64,000 nucleotides of DNA from Streptomyces sp. Y2F8-2 (GCF_014905555.1 NZ_BNGS01000004.1:124001-188000); one strand, 5' to 3'. Positions 34,592-43,424 are shown, counted from the stretch's first letter. The notes: generated by a model from the letters alone, not told the origin. Made by a program: numbers and translations.

Positions 34592-35620
34592 ATGGATCCC
34601 CTCTCTCCTGACCAGGCCCGGCTCGCGGGTGAACAACGGAAGCTAAGACTGCAGGTTCTCGGCCTCAACACCGTCGAGGCAGAAGCCACGTTCGACCGTG
34701 TCGCGAGGCTGGCGGCCAGCTTCACCCAGTCACCTCTGGCCATGGTCAACTTCATCAACGACGAGCGGCAGATGTTCCGCGGCATGTACGTGCCCACCGC
34801 GTCGCCCGACGACAAGGTGAACCCCGACGGCGGTGGGATCGCCTTCGACCTGAGCAACCTCTCCCGGGAGGCCCCCGGCGACTACGGCTTCTGCCCCCAT
34901 GTGGTCGCCCAGGGGTCCCAACTGGCCCTGGACGACGTCTTCGACTACCCCCGCTTCAAGGGCAACCCCCTGGTCAACGACCTGGGCGTGCGCTCCTACC
35001 TCGGCACTCCGCTGCGCGACAACACGGGCATGATCCTGGGCACCGTGTGCGTCGCCGACTTCAAGCCCCGCGCCTGGGACCGCGGCCTGCGCGAGGGCAT
35101 GCAGGAACTGAGCCAGACGCTGCTGTCCGACTTCAAACTGCGGGACAGCCTGCTGGCCCAGCAGCAGGAGCTGTTCGCCGTCTTCGACGGCGCACCCTTC
35201 CCCATCATGCTCACCGAGGGCCCCAACCACCTGCTGCGCTACGCCAACGGCAAGCAGGGCGCCGCCTTCGGCATGGTTCCCCAGTTCAGCCCCGGCCGGA
35301 TGGTGCTGCCCGGCCTGGAGGCCATAGGCGTCTTCAACGCGATGGACGACGCCTACCGCACCGGGCAGGCCACCACGCTGTCCCAGGTCTCCCTCACCAC
35401 GTACGACGATCCACGGCCGCAGGAGTTCACCTTCCTGTGCACACCGGTGCGTACGTCGCCCGGGGCGCCGATCAGCGGTGTCCTGACGGTGGCCATGCAG
35501 AGCACCGGACAGAGCTACCCGGGCTCCGAGCAGCAGGCCTTCGCGGCCAACGTCCAGGAGCGCTTCGAGCGGCTCGGCGCGATGCCGGACCACCGGGAGA
35601 GCGCCGGTTACCGCACCTGA
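34592..35620 (+). CDS. GAF-domain (GAF/PAS-like) sensor protein
   Basis: A 342-aa protein. The N-terminal half is a GAF domain (TFDRVARLAASFTQSPLAMV, YGFCPHVVAQGSQLALDDVF, VRSYLGTPLRDNTGMILGTV). The C-terminal half looks like a PAS-type sensor (LFAVFDGAPFPIMLTEGPN). There is no output domain such as a kinase, phosphatase or HTH, so it may act through a partner. The ATG at 34592 has no obvious ribosome-binding site; a GTG at 34547 would add 15 residues. It is divergent from the KS-ACP cluster. Confidence 0.82.
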   Translation: MDPLSPDQARLAGEQRKLRLQVLGLNTVEAEATFDRVARLAASFTQSPLAMVNFINDERQMFRGMYVPTASPDDKVNPDGGGIAFDLSNLSREAPGDYGFCPHVVAQGSQLALDDVFDYPRFKGNPLVNDLGVRSYLGTPLRDNTGMILGTVCVADFKPRAWDRGLREGMQELSQTLLSDFKLRDSLLAQQQELFAVFDGAPFPIMLTEGPNHLLRYANGKQGAAFGMVPQFSPGRMVLPGLEAIGVFNAMDDAYRTGQATTLSQVSLTTYDDPRPQEFTFLCTPVRTSPGAPISGVLTVAMQSTGQSYPGSEQQAFAANVQERFERLGAMPDHRESAGYRT

Positions 35621-35641
35621 CAACCCTCTGCGCCGATCGAC

Positions 35642-35674
35642 CAGGGCTCGGGTTCCTGAACTGCCCGAGCCCTG
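35642..35674. terminator. Bidirectional hairpin terminator
   Basis: CAGGGCTCGGG (35642-35652) pairs perfectly with CCCGAGCCCTG (35664-35674) across an 11-nt loop. It lies between the convergent GAF gene and acyl-CoA synthetase gene. There is no U tract, as is common in Streptomyces. Confidence 0.75.
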
Positions 35675-35758
35675 ACGGCCGCGGCCCCGCGACATCGGTC
35701 CCGAACCACAGTCCCGGCGAGGGGCCCGATGAGAAGGAGGTGAGACGCCCCGCCCCCG

Positions 35759-37390
35759 TCACCGGTGCGCGGAGCGGTCCGCCGCCACCGCCACCTCCCT
35801 GGCCCAGCGGTAGTCCGCCTTGCCGCTCGGCGAGCGCCGGACGACCTCCGTGACGACCAGCTGGCGCGGGATCTTGTAGCCCGCGAGCCGTGTCCGGCAG
35901 TGGGCCTGGATGTCCTCGAGGGAGGGACGTGCCGCGCCCCGGCGTACCTGCACCACCGCGGCCACGTGGTTGCCCCACGTCGCGTCCGGGACCCCGGCCA
36001 CCAGGGCGTCGTACACGTCCGGATGCGACTTGAGCGCCTGTTCGACCTCCTCCGGGTACACCTTCTCGCCGCCGGTGTTGATGCACTGCGAGCCGCGTCC
36101 CAGGACGGTGACGACGCCCTCCTCGTCGACCGTCGCCATGTCGCCGAGCAGCACCCAGCGCTCGCCGTCCTTCTCGAAGAACGTCTCCGCGGTTTTCCCC
36201 GGGTCGTTGTAGTACCCGAGCGGTACGTGGCCGCGCTGCGCGATGCGGCCGACCTCACCGGCCGGCACCGGCTCGTGGGTGACCGGGTCCACCACCCGCG
36301 TACGGGAGTTGACCCGGATGCGGAAGCCCCGGTCCGGGCCGGAGTCGGCGGTCGCGGTGCCGTTGAAACCGGACTCCGAGGACCCGAAGTTGTTCAGCAG
36401 CAGGGCGTTCGGGACGAGCGCCTGGAACTGCGCGCGCACGGTCTCCGACATGATGGCCCCGGACGACGACACGCTGAACAGGGACGAGCAGTCGGTGCCC
36501 TTCATCGGCCCGCTCAACGCGTCGATCAGCGGCCGCAGCATCGCGTCGCCCACCAGCGACACGCTGGTGACCTTCTCCTTCTCGATCGTCCGCAGCACTT
36601 CCTCCGGCACGAACTTGCGGTGCAGTACCACCCGCTGGCCGAAGTGGAAGCCGATGAACGCCGTGAGGGTGGACGTGCCGTGCATCAGCGGGGGAGTGGG
36701 GAAGAACGTGATGCCGTAGCCGCCGGCCGCGACCCGCTCGGCCAGCTCCTCCGGCTTGCCGACCGGCTCGCCGGTCGGGGCGCCGCCGCCCAGGCCGGAG
36801 AAGAACAGGTCCTCCTGCCGCCACATCACGCCCTTCGGCATGCCGGTCGTGCCACCGGTGTAGATGATGAACTGGTCGTCGCCCGAGCGGGCCGGGAAGC
36901 CCCGCTCGGGCGACCCGGCGGCCTCGGCGCCGGCGAAGTCCACCGCGGGCAGCGCGGCCGACCCCGGCGCGGGCGTTCCCACCCGCACCAGGTGCCGCAG
37001 CTTCTCCACCCCGGGCAGCGCCGCCGCGACCCGGTCGGTGAACTCCGCGTCGAAGACCAGCGCCACCAGGTCCGCGTCTCGGTAGAGGTACAGCAACTCC
37101 TCTTCCACGTACCGGTAGTTGACATTGACCGGCACGATCCGGGCCTTGAGGCAGCCCAGCACCGTCTGCAGGTACTCGACGCCGTTGTACAGATGCAGCC
37201 CCAGGTGTTCCCCCGGACGTATCCCCGCGTCCAGCAGATGGTGCCCGATGCGGTTGGCCGCCCGGTCCAGCTCCGCGTAGGTGAGACGGCGCTCCGCACC
37301 CGTGCCCGGGTGGTCGACGTACACCAGCGCCTCGCGGTCCGCGGCCACGTCGACGACCGACTCGAACAGGTCGGCAAGGTTGTACTCCAC
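35759..37390 (-). CDS. Acyl-CoA synthetase, FadD17/FadD19-type
   Basis: A 543-aa AMP-dependent ligase. IIYTGGTTGMPKGVMWR is the phosphate loop, typical of the FadD17/19 group that activates steroid or branched side chains. SLVGDAMLRPLIDAL, GRGSQCINTGGEKVYPEEVE and SPSGKADYRWA (catalytic Lys) follow. The GTG at 37390 has AGGAGGAACG directly upstream, a much better site than longer forms. It is divergent from an enoyl-CoA hydratase, DUF35 and thiolase operon and shares an operator-like motif with it, so joint induction is likely. Confidence 0.88.
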   Translation of the reverse strand: MEYNLADLFESVVDVAADREALVYVDHPGTGAERRLTYAELDRAANRIGHHLLDAGIRPGEHLGLHLYNGVEYLQTVLGCLKARIVPVNVNYRYVEEELLYLYRDADLVALVFDAEFTDRVAAALPGVEKLRHLVRVGTPAPGSAALPAVDFAGAEAAGSPERGFPARSGDDQFIIYTGGTTGMPKGVMWRQEDLFFSGLGGGAPTGEPVGKPEELAERVAAGGYGITFFPTPPLMHGTSTLTAFIGFHFGQRVVLHRKFVPEEVLRTIEKEKVTSVSLVGDAMLRPLIDALSGPMKGTDCSSLFSVSSSGAIMSETVRAQFQALVPNALLLNNFGSSESGFNGTATADSGPDRGFRIRVNSRTRVVDPVTHEPVPAGEVGRIAQRGHVPLGYYNDPGKTAETFFEKDGERWVLLGDMATVDEEGVVTVLGRGSQCINTGGEKVYPEEVEQALKSHPDVYDALVAGVPDATWGNHVAAVVQVRRGAARPSLEDIQAHCRTRLAGYKIPRQLVVTEVVRRSPSGKADYRWAREVAVAADRSAHR

Positions 37391-37496
37391 CGTTCCTCCT
37401 GAGCTCGGTCCCGCACGGCGAAAGGGACGCATCCGACGGTTCGCCGGTCATCAGAGCAAAGCCCGGCGCAACTGTGAAGAGTCCTGGGCCAAGAAA

Positions 37497-37513
37497 TCTG
37501 ACTGACTGTCAGA
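37497..37513. promoter_or_regulatory. TCTGAC-N5-GTCAGA operator-like motif
   Basis: A 6-bp inverted repeat with a 5-bp centre lies in the divergent promoter between the FadD-type ligase (37390) and the enoyl-CoA hydratase (37577). Flanks AA and AAAACTCTT match those of the element at 17925-17941. It is probably bound by one TetR-family regulator encoded elsewhere. Confidence 0.6.
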
Positions 37514-37576
37514 AAACTCTTGTCCTTGTTCCACCCCTCCTGCAACCTGTTCTCGTTCTGCAGACGGGAGGAAGCG

Positions 37577-38377
37577 ATGGGTGGGACCGAACACCTCACC
37601 GTGCAGCGCGAAGGCGCCACACTGGTGCTCACGCTCAACAGGCCCGAGGCCAGGAACGCGCTCTCGTTGCCGATGCTGGTGGGGCTCTACGACGGGTGGG
37701 TCGAGGCAGACGCGGACGACACCGTCCGCTCGATCGTGCTCACCGGCGCCGACGGCTCCTTCTGCGCGGGGATGGATCTCAAGGCCCTGGCCGGAAAGGG
37801 CATGGAAGGGCGGCGATACCGCGAGCGGCTCGACGCCGACCCCGATCTGCACTGGAAGGCGATGCTGCGCCACCACCGCCCCCGCAAGCCGGTGATCGCC
37901 GCCGTCGAGGGGCCCTGCGTGGCGGGCGGCACCGAGATCCTCCAGGGCACCGACATCCGCGTGGCGGCCGAGTCCGCGACCTTCGGCCTGTTCGAGGTCC
38001 GGCGCGGACTGTTCCCGATCGGCGGCTCCACGGTCCGCCTCCAGCGGCAGATCCCGCGCACCCACGCCCTGGAGATGCTGCTCACCGGGCGCCCCTACTC
38101 CGCGCACGAGGCCGCCGCCATCGGACTCGTCGGCCATGTCGTGCCCGACGGCACCGCCCTCACCGAGGCACTGGAGATCGCCGAACGGATCAACGGCTGC
38201 GGGCCGCTGGCGGTCGAGGCCGTCAAGGCGTCCGTGTACGAGACCGCAGAGATGACGGAGACCGAGGGGCTCGCCGCCGAACTGGGGCGCGGCTGGCCCG
38301 TCTTCGACACCGCGGACGCCAGGGAAGGCGCCCGCGCCTTCGCGGAGAAACGCCCACCCGTCTACAAGCGCGCCTGA
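37577..38377 (+). CDS. Enoyl-CoA hydratase/isomerase (crotonase family)
   Basis: A 266-aa crotonase-fold protein. The oxyanion and CoA-binding strands are visible in NRPEARNALS, DGSFCAGMDLKAL and AAVEGPCVAGGTEI. The position of the first catalytic Glu in classic hydratases (GxxE near 112) holds GGTEIL, so the residue is retained. The ATG follows GGGAGGAAG. It is the first gene of a rightward operon with DUF35 and thiolase-like genes. Role: hydration of an unsaturated side-chain CoA ester. Confidence 0.88.
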   Translation: MGGTEHLTVQREGATLVLTLNRPEARNALSLPMLVGLYDGWVEADADDTVRSIVLTGADGSFCAGMDLKALAGKGMEGRRYRERLDADPDLHWKAMLRHHRPRKPVIAAVEGPCVAGGTEILQGTDIRVAAESATFGLFEVRRGLFPIGGSTVRLQRQIPRTHALEMLLTGRPYSAHEAAAIGLVGHVVPDGTALTEALEIAERINGCGPLAVEAVKASVYETAEMTETEGLAAELGRGWPVFDTADAREGARAFAEKRPPVYKRA

Positions 38378-38399
38378 CCCACCGAAGGAGTCCGTAAGG

Positions 38400-39341
38400 A
38401 TGCCCGGAGTCCTCAAAGCCCCTCTCGTCGTCGAGTTCCCCTTCACCCGCTCCCTCGGCCCCGTCCAGAGCGCCTTCCTCACCGGCCTGCGCGAACGCGT
38501 CGTCCTCGGGGTGAGGACCCGCGACGGCCGCACCCTCGTCCCGCCCGTCGAGTACGACCCCGTCACCGCCGAGGAGATCCGCGACCTCGTCGAGGTCGCC
38601 CCCACCGGCACGGTCACCACCTGGGCGTGGAACCACGAGCCCCGCCGCGGTCAGCCCCTGTCCAGCCCCTTCGCCTGGGTGCTGGTGAAGCTCGACGGCG
38701 CCGACACCGCCCTGCTGCACGCCCTCGACGCCCCCGGCCCCGAAGCCGTCCGCACCGGCCTGCGGGTCCGCATCCGCTGGGCCGAGGAGCGCTCCGGCGC
38801 GATCACGGACATCGCCTGCTTCGAGCCGTACGACGGCGAACCGGCCCGACCGGGGCGCCACGACGGCGAGTTCGAGGACGCGATCACCGGCATCGTCGCC
38901 CCGGCTCGCCTCGACTACACCTACTCGCCGGGCCGCGCCCAGTGCGCCTACATAGGCGCCCTCGCCGCACGACGCACCGTCGGAGAGCGCTGCCCGAAGT
39001 GCCGCAAGGTGTACGTACCGCCGCGCGGCGCCTGCCCCACCTGTGGTGTCGCCACACACGAACAGGTCGAAGTGGGTCCCCGCGGCACGGTCACCACCTT
39101 CTGCATCGTCAACATCAAGGCGAAGAACCTCGACATCGAAGTGCCGTACGTCTACGCGCACATCGCTCTGGACGGCGCCGATCTCGCGCTGCACGGCCGG
39201 ATCGGCGGCATCCCCTACGACCAGGTCCGCATGGGACTGCGGGTCGAGCCGGTGTGGACCGAGGGGGCGCGCTACCCCGACCACTACCGGCCCACCGGTG
39301 AACCCGACGCCGACTACGACTCGTACAAGGAGCTGCTGTGA
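38400..39341 (+). CDS. Double DUF35 OB-fold protein (acyl-CoA-binding, Zn ribbon)
   Basis: A 313-aa protein with two DUF35-like halves. The C-terminal half has a rubredoxin-like zinc ribbon (CPKCRKVYVPPRGACPTC, about 199-216) followed by an OB fold (GTVTTFCIVNI, VYAHIALDGADLALHGRIGG). The N-terminal half has a similar OB pattern (GTVTTWAWNHE, AWVLVKLDGADTALLHAL) but its ribbon lacks cysteines. DUF35 proteins pair with thiolase-fold enzymes, as ChsH2-DUF35 does with Ltp2. Its stop overlaps the next gene (GTGA). Confidence 0.85.
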   Translation: MPGVLKAPLVVEFPFTRSLGPVQSAFLTGLRERVVLGVRTRDGRTLVPPVEYDPVTAEEIRDLVEVAPTGTVTTWAWNHEPRRGQPLSSPFAWVLVKLDGADTALLHALDAPGPEAVRTGLRVRIRWAEERSGAITDIACFEPYDGEPARPGRHDGEFEDAITGIVAPARLDYTYSPGRAQCAYIGALAARRTVGERCPKCRKVYVPPRGACPTCGVATHEQVEVGPRGTVTTFCIVNIKAKNLDIEVPYVYAHIALDGADLALHGRIGGIPYDQVRMGLRVEPVWTEGARYPDHYRPTGEPDADYDSYKELL

Positions 39342-40387
39342 CCCGCGAGATCGCCGTCGTCGCCTTCGCCCAGACCGCCCACCGGCGCACCAGCGAGGAG
39401 CTCTCCGAGGTGGAGATGCTCATGCCGGTCCTGCACGAGGTGCTGGAGCGGACCGGCCTGAAGACCGCCGACATCGGCTTCACCTGCTCCGGTTCCAGCG
39501 ACTACCTCGCCGGCCGCGCCTTCTCCTTCACCCTCGCCCTGGACGGAGTGGGCGCCTGGCCGCCGATCTCCGAGTCGCACGTCGAGATGGACGGCGCCTG
39601 GGCGCTGTACGAGGCGTGGACGAAGCTGCTCACCGGCGACGCCGACACCGCGCTCGTCTACTCCTACGGCAAGTCCTCACCCGGCTCCGTACGGGACGTG
39701 CTCACCCGGCAGCTCGACCCCTACTACGTCGCCCCCCTGTGGCCCGACTCCGTGGCCCTGGCCGCCCTCCAGGCACAGGCGCTCATCGACGCCGGGGAGA
39801 CCGACGAGCCGGCCCTGGCCGCCGTTGCCGCCCGCAACCGCGCGGCCGCGAGCAGCAACTCGCGTGCCCAACTCCGAGGTTCCATGCTCCAGGGTGACTA
39901 CCTCGTACGGCCGTTGCGCACCGGTGACTGCCCGCCGATCGGTGACGGAGCCGCCGCAGTGATCCTCGCGACGGGGGAGCGGGCCCGGGAGCTGTGCGCA
40001 CGGCCCGCCTGGATCCGGGGCATCGACCACCGTGTCGAGGCGCACGGGCTCGGCGTGCGCGACCTGACGGACTCGCCGTCCACGCGACTCGCCGCCGAGA
40101 AGGCCGGCGCCTTCGAACGGGCCGTGGACACCGCCGAGTTGCACGCCCCGTTCACCTCCCAGGAGGTCATCCTGCGCAAGGCGCTGCGCCTCGACGACAG
40201 CGTCACGGTCAACCCCTCGGGCGGCGCCCTCGCCGCCCACCCGATCATGGCCGCCGGGCTCATCCGCGTCGGCGAGGCCGCCGCCCGCATCCACCGCGGC
40301 GAGTCCGACCGCGCCCTGGCCCACGCCACCTCCGGACCGTGTCTGCAACAGAACCTGGTCGCCGTACTCGAAGGGGATCCCCGATGA
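39338..40387 (+). CDS. Thiolase-fold protein (lipid-transfer/SCP-x type), nucleophilic Cys not seen
   Basis: A 349-aa thiolase-fold protein beginning MTREIAVVAFAQTAHRRT. Where degradative thiolases have the nucleophilic Cys, the aligned stretch reads SHVEMDGAWALYEAW, with no Cys. The C-terminal loop is NPSGGALAAHPIMAAG, retaining His. It overlaps the DUF35 gene by GTGA and the next thiolase-like gene by ATGA. Related Cys-less proteins with DUF35 partners act as retro-aldolases on steroid side chains, so aldolase rather than thiolase chemistry is inferred. Confidence 0.82.
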   Translation: MTREIAVVAFAQTAHRRTSEELSEVEMLMPVLHEVLERTGLKTADIGFTCSGSSDYLAGRAFSFTLALDGVGAWPPISESHVEMDGAWALYEAWTKLLTGDADTALVYSYGKSSPGSVRDVLTRQLDPYYVAPLWPDSVALAALQAQALIDAGETDEPALAAVAARNRAAASSNSRAQLRGSMLQGDYLVRPLRTGDCPPIGDGAAAVILATGERARELCARPAWIRGIDHRVEAHGLGVRDLTDSPSTRLAAEKAGAFERAVDTAELHAPFTSQEVILRKALRLDDSVTVNPSGGALAAHPIMAAGLIRVGEAAARIHRGESDRALAHATSGPCLQQNLVAVLEGDPR

Positions 40388-41550
40388 GCAAGGAACCCGT
40401 GGCAGTCATAGGGATCGGCCAGACCAGGCACGTGGCGGCGCGCCAGGACGTGTCGATCGCGGGGCTGGTGAGGGAGGCCGCCGGACGTGCCCTGGACGAC
40501 GCCGGGTTGACGTGGACGGACGTCGAGGCCGTCGTCATCGGGAAGGCGCCCGACTTCTTCGAGGGCGTGATGATGCCGGAGCTCTACCTCGCCGACGCCC
40601 TCGGCGCCGTGGGCAAGCCCATGCTGCGGGTGCACACGGCCGGTTCGGTCGGCGGCTCCACCGCGCTCGTCGCCGCCAACCTGGTCGCGGCCCGTGTCCA
40701 CCGCACCGTCCTGACGCTGGCCTTCGAGAAGCAGTCCGAGTCCAACGCCATGTGGGGCCTGTCGCTCCCGATCCCCTTCCAGCAGCCGTTGCTGGCCGGC
40801 GCGGGCGGCTTCTTCGCGCCGCACGTACGGGCGTACATGCGGCGCAGCGGCGCCCCCGACACCATCGGCTCGCTGGTCGCGTACAAGGACCGGCGCAACG
40901 CGCTCAAGAACCCGTACGCGCATCTGCACGAGCACGACATCACGCTGGAGAAGGTGCAGTCCTCACCCATGCTGTGGGACCCCATCCGCTACTCCGAGAC
41001 CTGCCCCTCCTCCGACGGCGCCTGCGCGATGGTGCTCACCGACCGTGCGGGGGCGGCCCGTTCGCCCCGGCCGCCCGCCTGGATGCTCGGCGGCGCCATG
41101 CGCAGCGAGCCGACCCTCTTCGCGGGCAAGGACTTCGTCTCACCCCGGGCCGGAAAGGACTGCGCCGCCGACGTCTACCGGCAGGCCGGGATCTCCGACC
41201 CGCGCCGGGACATCGACGCGGCCGAGATCTACGTGCCGTTCTCCTGGTACGAACCGATGTGGCTGGAGAACCTCGGCTTCGCCGACGAGGGCGAGGGCTG
41301 GAAGCTCACCGAAGCCGGCGTGACCGAACTCGACGGAGACCTCCCCGTCAACATGTCGGGCGGGGTGCTGTCCACCAACCCCATCGGCGCATCCGGCATG
41401 ATCCGCTTCGCGGAGGCGGCGCTCCAGGTGCGCGGGCAGGCCGGGGAACACCAGGTGGACGGGGCCCGCCGGGTGCTCGGGCACGCCTATGGCGGGGGGG
41501 CGCAGTTCTTCTCCATGTGGCTGGTCGGCGACCGGCCGCCGAGTTCCTGA
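40384..41550 (+). CDS. Thiolase-fold protein, Ltp2/aldolase-like
   Basis: A 388-aa thiolase-fold protein. The active-site segment reads RVHTAGSVGGSTALVAA, with no Cys at the nucleophile position. EIYVPFSWYEPMWLENLGF has Tyr where thiolases have a His-containing motif, and the C-terminal loop NMSGGVLSTNPIGASG lacks the usual His. This pattern fits the Ltp2-like aldolase branch. It is the last gene of the operon. The last eight codons and the stop are duplicated directly behind the gene in a 35-bp tandem repeat. Confidence 0.83.
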   Translation: MSKEPVAVIGIGQTRHVAARQDVSIAGLVREAAGRALDDAGLTWTDVEAVVIGKAPDFFEGVMMPELYLADALGAVGKPMLRVHTAGSVGGSTALVAANLVAARVHRTVLTLAFEKQSESNAMWGLSLPIPFQQPLLAGAGGFFAPHVRAYMRRSGAPDTIGSLVAYKDRRNALKNPYAHLHEHDITLEKVQSSPMLWDPIRYSETCPSSDGACAMVLTDRAGAARSPRPPAWMLGGAMRSEPTLFAGKDFVSPRAGKDCAADVYRQAGISDPRRDIDAAEIYVPFSWYEPMWLENLGFADEGEGWKLTEAGVTELDGDLPVNMSGGVLSTNPIGASGMIRFAEAALQVRGQAGEHQVDGARRVLGHAYGGGAQFFSMWLVGDRPPSS

Positions 41551-41598
41551 ACGCATCCCCCTCCGACCGGCCGCCGAGTTCCTGAACGCATCCCCCTC
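41529..41598. repeat. Perfect 35-bp tandem duplication across the gene end
   Basis: Positions 41529-41563 and 41564-41598 are identical. The first copy covers the last seven sense codons and the stop of the thiolase-like gene plus 13 bp. The second copy is non-coding. A perfect match suggests a recent slippage event. Confidence 0.9.
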
Positions 41599-41668
41599 AC
41601 GTGCCCTGTCGGCCGTGCGATGCGATCGCTAGGCTGGCCGCGGACGACGAACCGGGAGGAGCACGGAC

Positions 41669-41911
41669 GTGGCCGAGAGCACCATCCAGCAGCACCCGCC
41701 GACGGGCTGGGACAAGCCGGAGCTGGACCTCAGCACCGCCGAGTGGCAGTCCAGCAGCCGAGGGCTCGGGGATGTCCAGATCGCCTTCGTGGAGGGCTTC
41801 ATCGCGATGCGCAACAGCGGCCGCCCCGAGAGCCCTTCCCTGATCTTCACCCCCGCGGAGTGGGGCGCTTTCGTGTCGGGAGCACGGGAGGGGGAGTTCG
41901 ACCTCACCTGA
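41669..41911 (+). CDS. DUF397-domain protein
   Basis: An 80-aa protein of the DUF397 family. WQSSSRG, VQIAFVEGFIAMRNS and LIFTPAEWGAFVSGAREGEFDL are the typical fold markers. The GTG follows GGGAGGAG. DUF397 proteins usually sit beside an XRE-family regulator that they modulate, in pairs that affect development and antibiotic production. No XRE gene is adjacent here, so it is an orphan copy. Confidence 0.9.
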   Translation: MAESTIQQHPPTGWDKPELDLSTAEWQSSSRGLGDVQIAFVEGFIAMRNSGRPESPSLIFTPAEWGAFVSGAREGEFDLT

Positions 41912-42047
41912 GTCCTCGCCCGCCGAGGCCTTCCCCGCTGCCGGATCTCCGGACACGCGGCCGGTGAACCCGCCCCCGGGCCGCCCTCTGCGTCAGGCTG
42001 AGTTCTGAGAGCTCCGAACACAGCCGCGTCCCGGAGGCGAGGATTCC

Positions 42048-42956
42048 ATGAGTACCGAGCCGGTCATCGCGGCCGTCGACGGATCGGACGACAGTCTGCG
42101 CGCCCTGGACTGGGCACTGACCGCCGCACGGCTGCGCGCGGCACCGCTGCGCGTGGTCCATGTGCGGCAGTACGGGCCCTGGGCACAGCCCGGCGCCCTG
42201 GTCGCCGGACCCCCGGCGCCGGCCGAGGACCCGGTGCTCGAGGAGGTCAGGGCGCGTCTGGACGACAGAACCGACCGTCCGGTCACCGATTACCTGGTGG
42301 TGGACGGCTTCCCGGCTGCGGTCCTGCCGGAACTCGGAGCCGACGCCCAGCTGATGGTGCTGGGCTCGCGGGGCCGCGGCGGCTTCGCCGCCCTGTTGCT
42401 GGGCTCCACGAGCCTGGCCGCCGCACGCGACAGCGCCTGCCCGGTGGTCGTGGTGCCGCGCCCGGGCCGTGAGGTGCACGAAGGGCCGCCCGTCGCGCCC
42501 GGTCGGCGTGTGGTCGTCGGTCTGCACGTCGACAGCCCCGCCGAGGCCGCCCTCGCCTTCGCGTTCGCCGAGGCGGCCCGCCGCGACGCCCGGCTGCACG
42601 TGATCGCCACCCACCCCTGGCCGCCGTTGGAGATCTGGCCGGCGCCCGGCGAACTCATGCCTCCGGCCGTCGACGAGGACGCCGTCGAGGACGAGGTCCG
42701 GACCCTGGCCGCGGGCCTCCTGGGCCCCCAGCACGCACAACACCCGGATGTGCCGGCCGACCTCTCCACGCCCCCCGGCGACGCGGCGGGCCACCTCGTC
42801 GCGGCGTCCTGGGGCGCCGAACTGGTCGTGGTGGGCCGCCACCGCCGCCGCCTCCTCGCTCCCGCCCGCATGCTCGGTTCGGTGACCCAGGCGGTCCTGC
42901 TGCACGCGGCGTGCCCCGTCGCGGTGATCCCACCCGACGTGGAACCGACCGGATGA
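42048..42956 (+). CDS. Universal stress protein (two Usp domains)
   Basis: A 302-aa tandem UspA protein. Domain 1 (about 4-140) opens with VIAAVDGSDDSLRALDWAL and ends in the ATP-binding pattern GSRGRGGFAALLLGSTS...CPVVVVP. Domain 2 (about 157-299) opens RVVVGLHVDSPAEAALAFAF and ends VVGRHRRRLLAPARMLGSVT...CPVAVIPP. In domain 2 the G-x2-G part is degenerate (RHRRRLLAP), so nucleotide binding may be lost there. The ATG follows GGAGG. Confidence 0.92.
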   Translation: MSTEPVIAAVDGSDDSLRALDWALTAARLRAAPLRVVHVRQYGPWAQPGALVAGPPAPAEDPVLEEVRARLDDRTDRPVTDYLVVDGFPAAVLPELGADAQLMVLGSRGRGGFAALLLGSTSLAAARDSACPVVVVPRPGREVHEGPPVAPGRRVVVGLHVDSPAEAALAFAFAEAARRDARLHVIATHPWPPLEIWPAPGELMPPAVDEDAVEDEVRTLAAGLLGPQHAQHPDVPADLSTPPGDAAGHLVAASWGAELVVVGRHRRRLLAPARMLGSVTQAVLLHAACPVAVIPPDVEPTG

Positions 42957-43019
42957 ACGGGGCGAACACACCGCGACCGACCCGGCCCGGTGGCATGATC
43001 ATGCCGGAGGTGGAAGGCC

Positions 43020-43424
43020 ATGGCACTGAACGCCGACGACCGGACGGCCGTCACCGAGCTGCTCTCCCTGCACGGGCACCTGTTCGACGCCGGTGAGCTG
43101 GACCGGCTCGACCAACTGTTCACCGACGACGTCGTCTACGACGTCACCGACTTCGGCCAGGAGCCGCTGGCCGGCATCGCCGCCATCCGCGAGGCGTCCC
43201 TCGCCCTCGGCGCGGCGAACCCGGTCGCGCACCACATCACCAACGTCGTCCTCACCGAGATCACCCCCGGGCAGGTGCGCGCCCTGTCCAAGGGTCTCGG
43301 TGTCCACGCGGACGGTACCTGCGGAAGCGTGACCTACGACGACACGGTCGTACGCGGCCGGGACGGTTGGCGGATCAGCCGGCGCCGGGTGATCGCGCGG
43401 CGCGTCCCGCTCGGCGGAGCGTGA
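43020..43424 (+). CDS. SnoaL/NTF2-like protein
   Basis: A 134-aa cone-shaped alpha+beta barrel protein. Markers are TELLSLHGHLFDAGELDRLDQLF, DDVVYDVTDFG and AHHITNVVLTEI, with RDGWRISRRRVIARR at the end. The family includes polyketide cyclases, ketosteroid isomerases and inactive scaffold proteins. The catalytic identity is not clear. The ATG follows GGAGG. Confidence 0.87.
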   Translation: MALNADDRTAVTELLSLHGHLFDAGELDRLDQLFTDDVVYDVTDFGQEPLAGIAAIREASLALGAANPVAHHITNVVLTEITPGQVRALSKGLGVHADGTCGSVTYDDTVVRGRDGWRISRRRVIARRVPLGGA

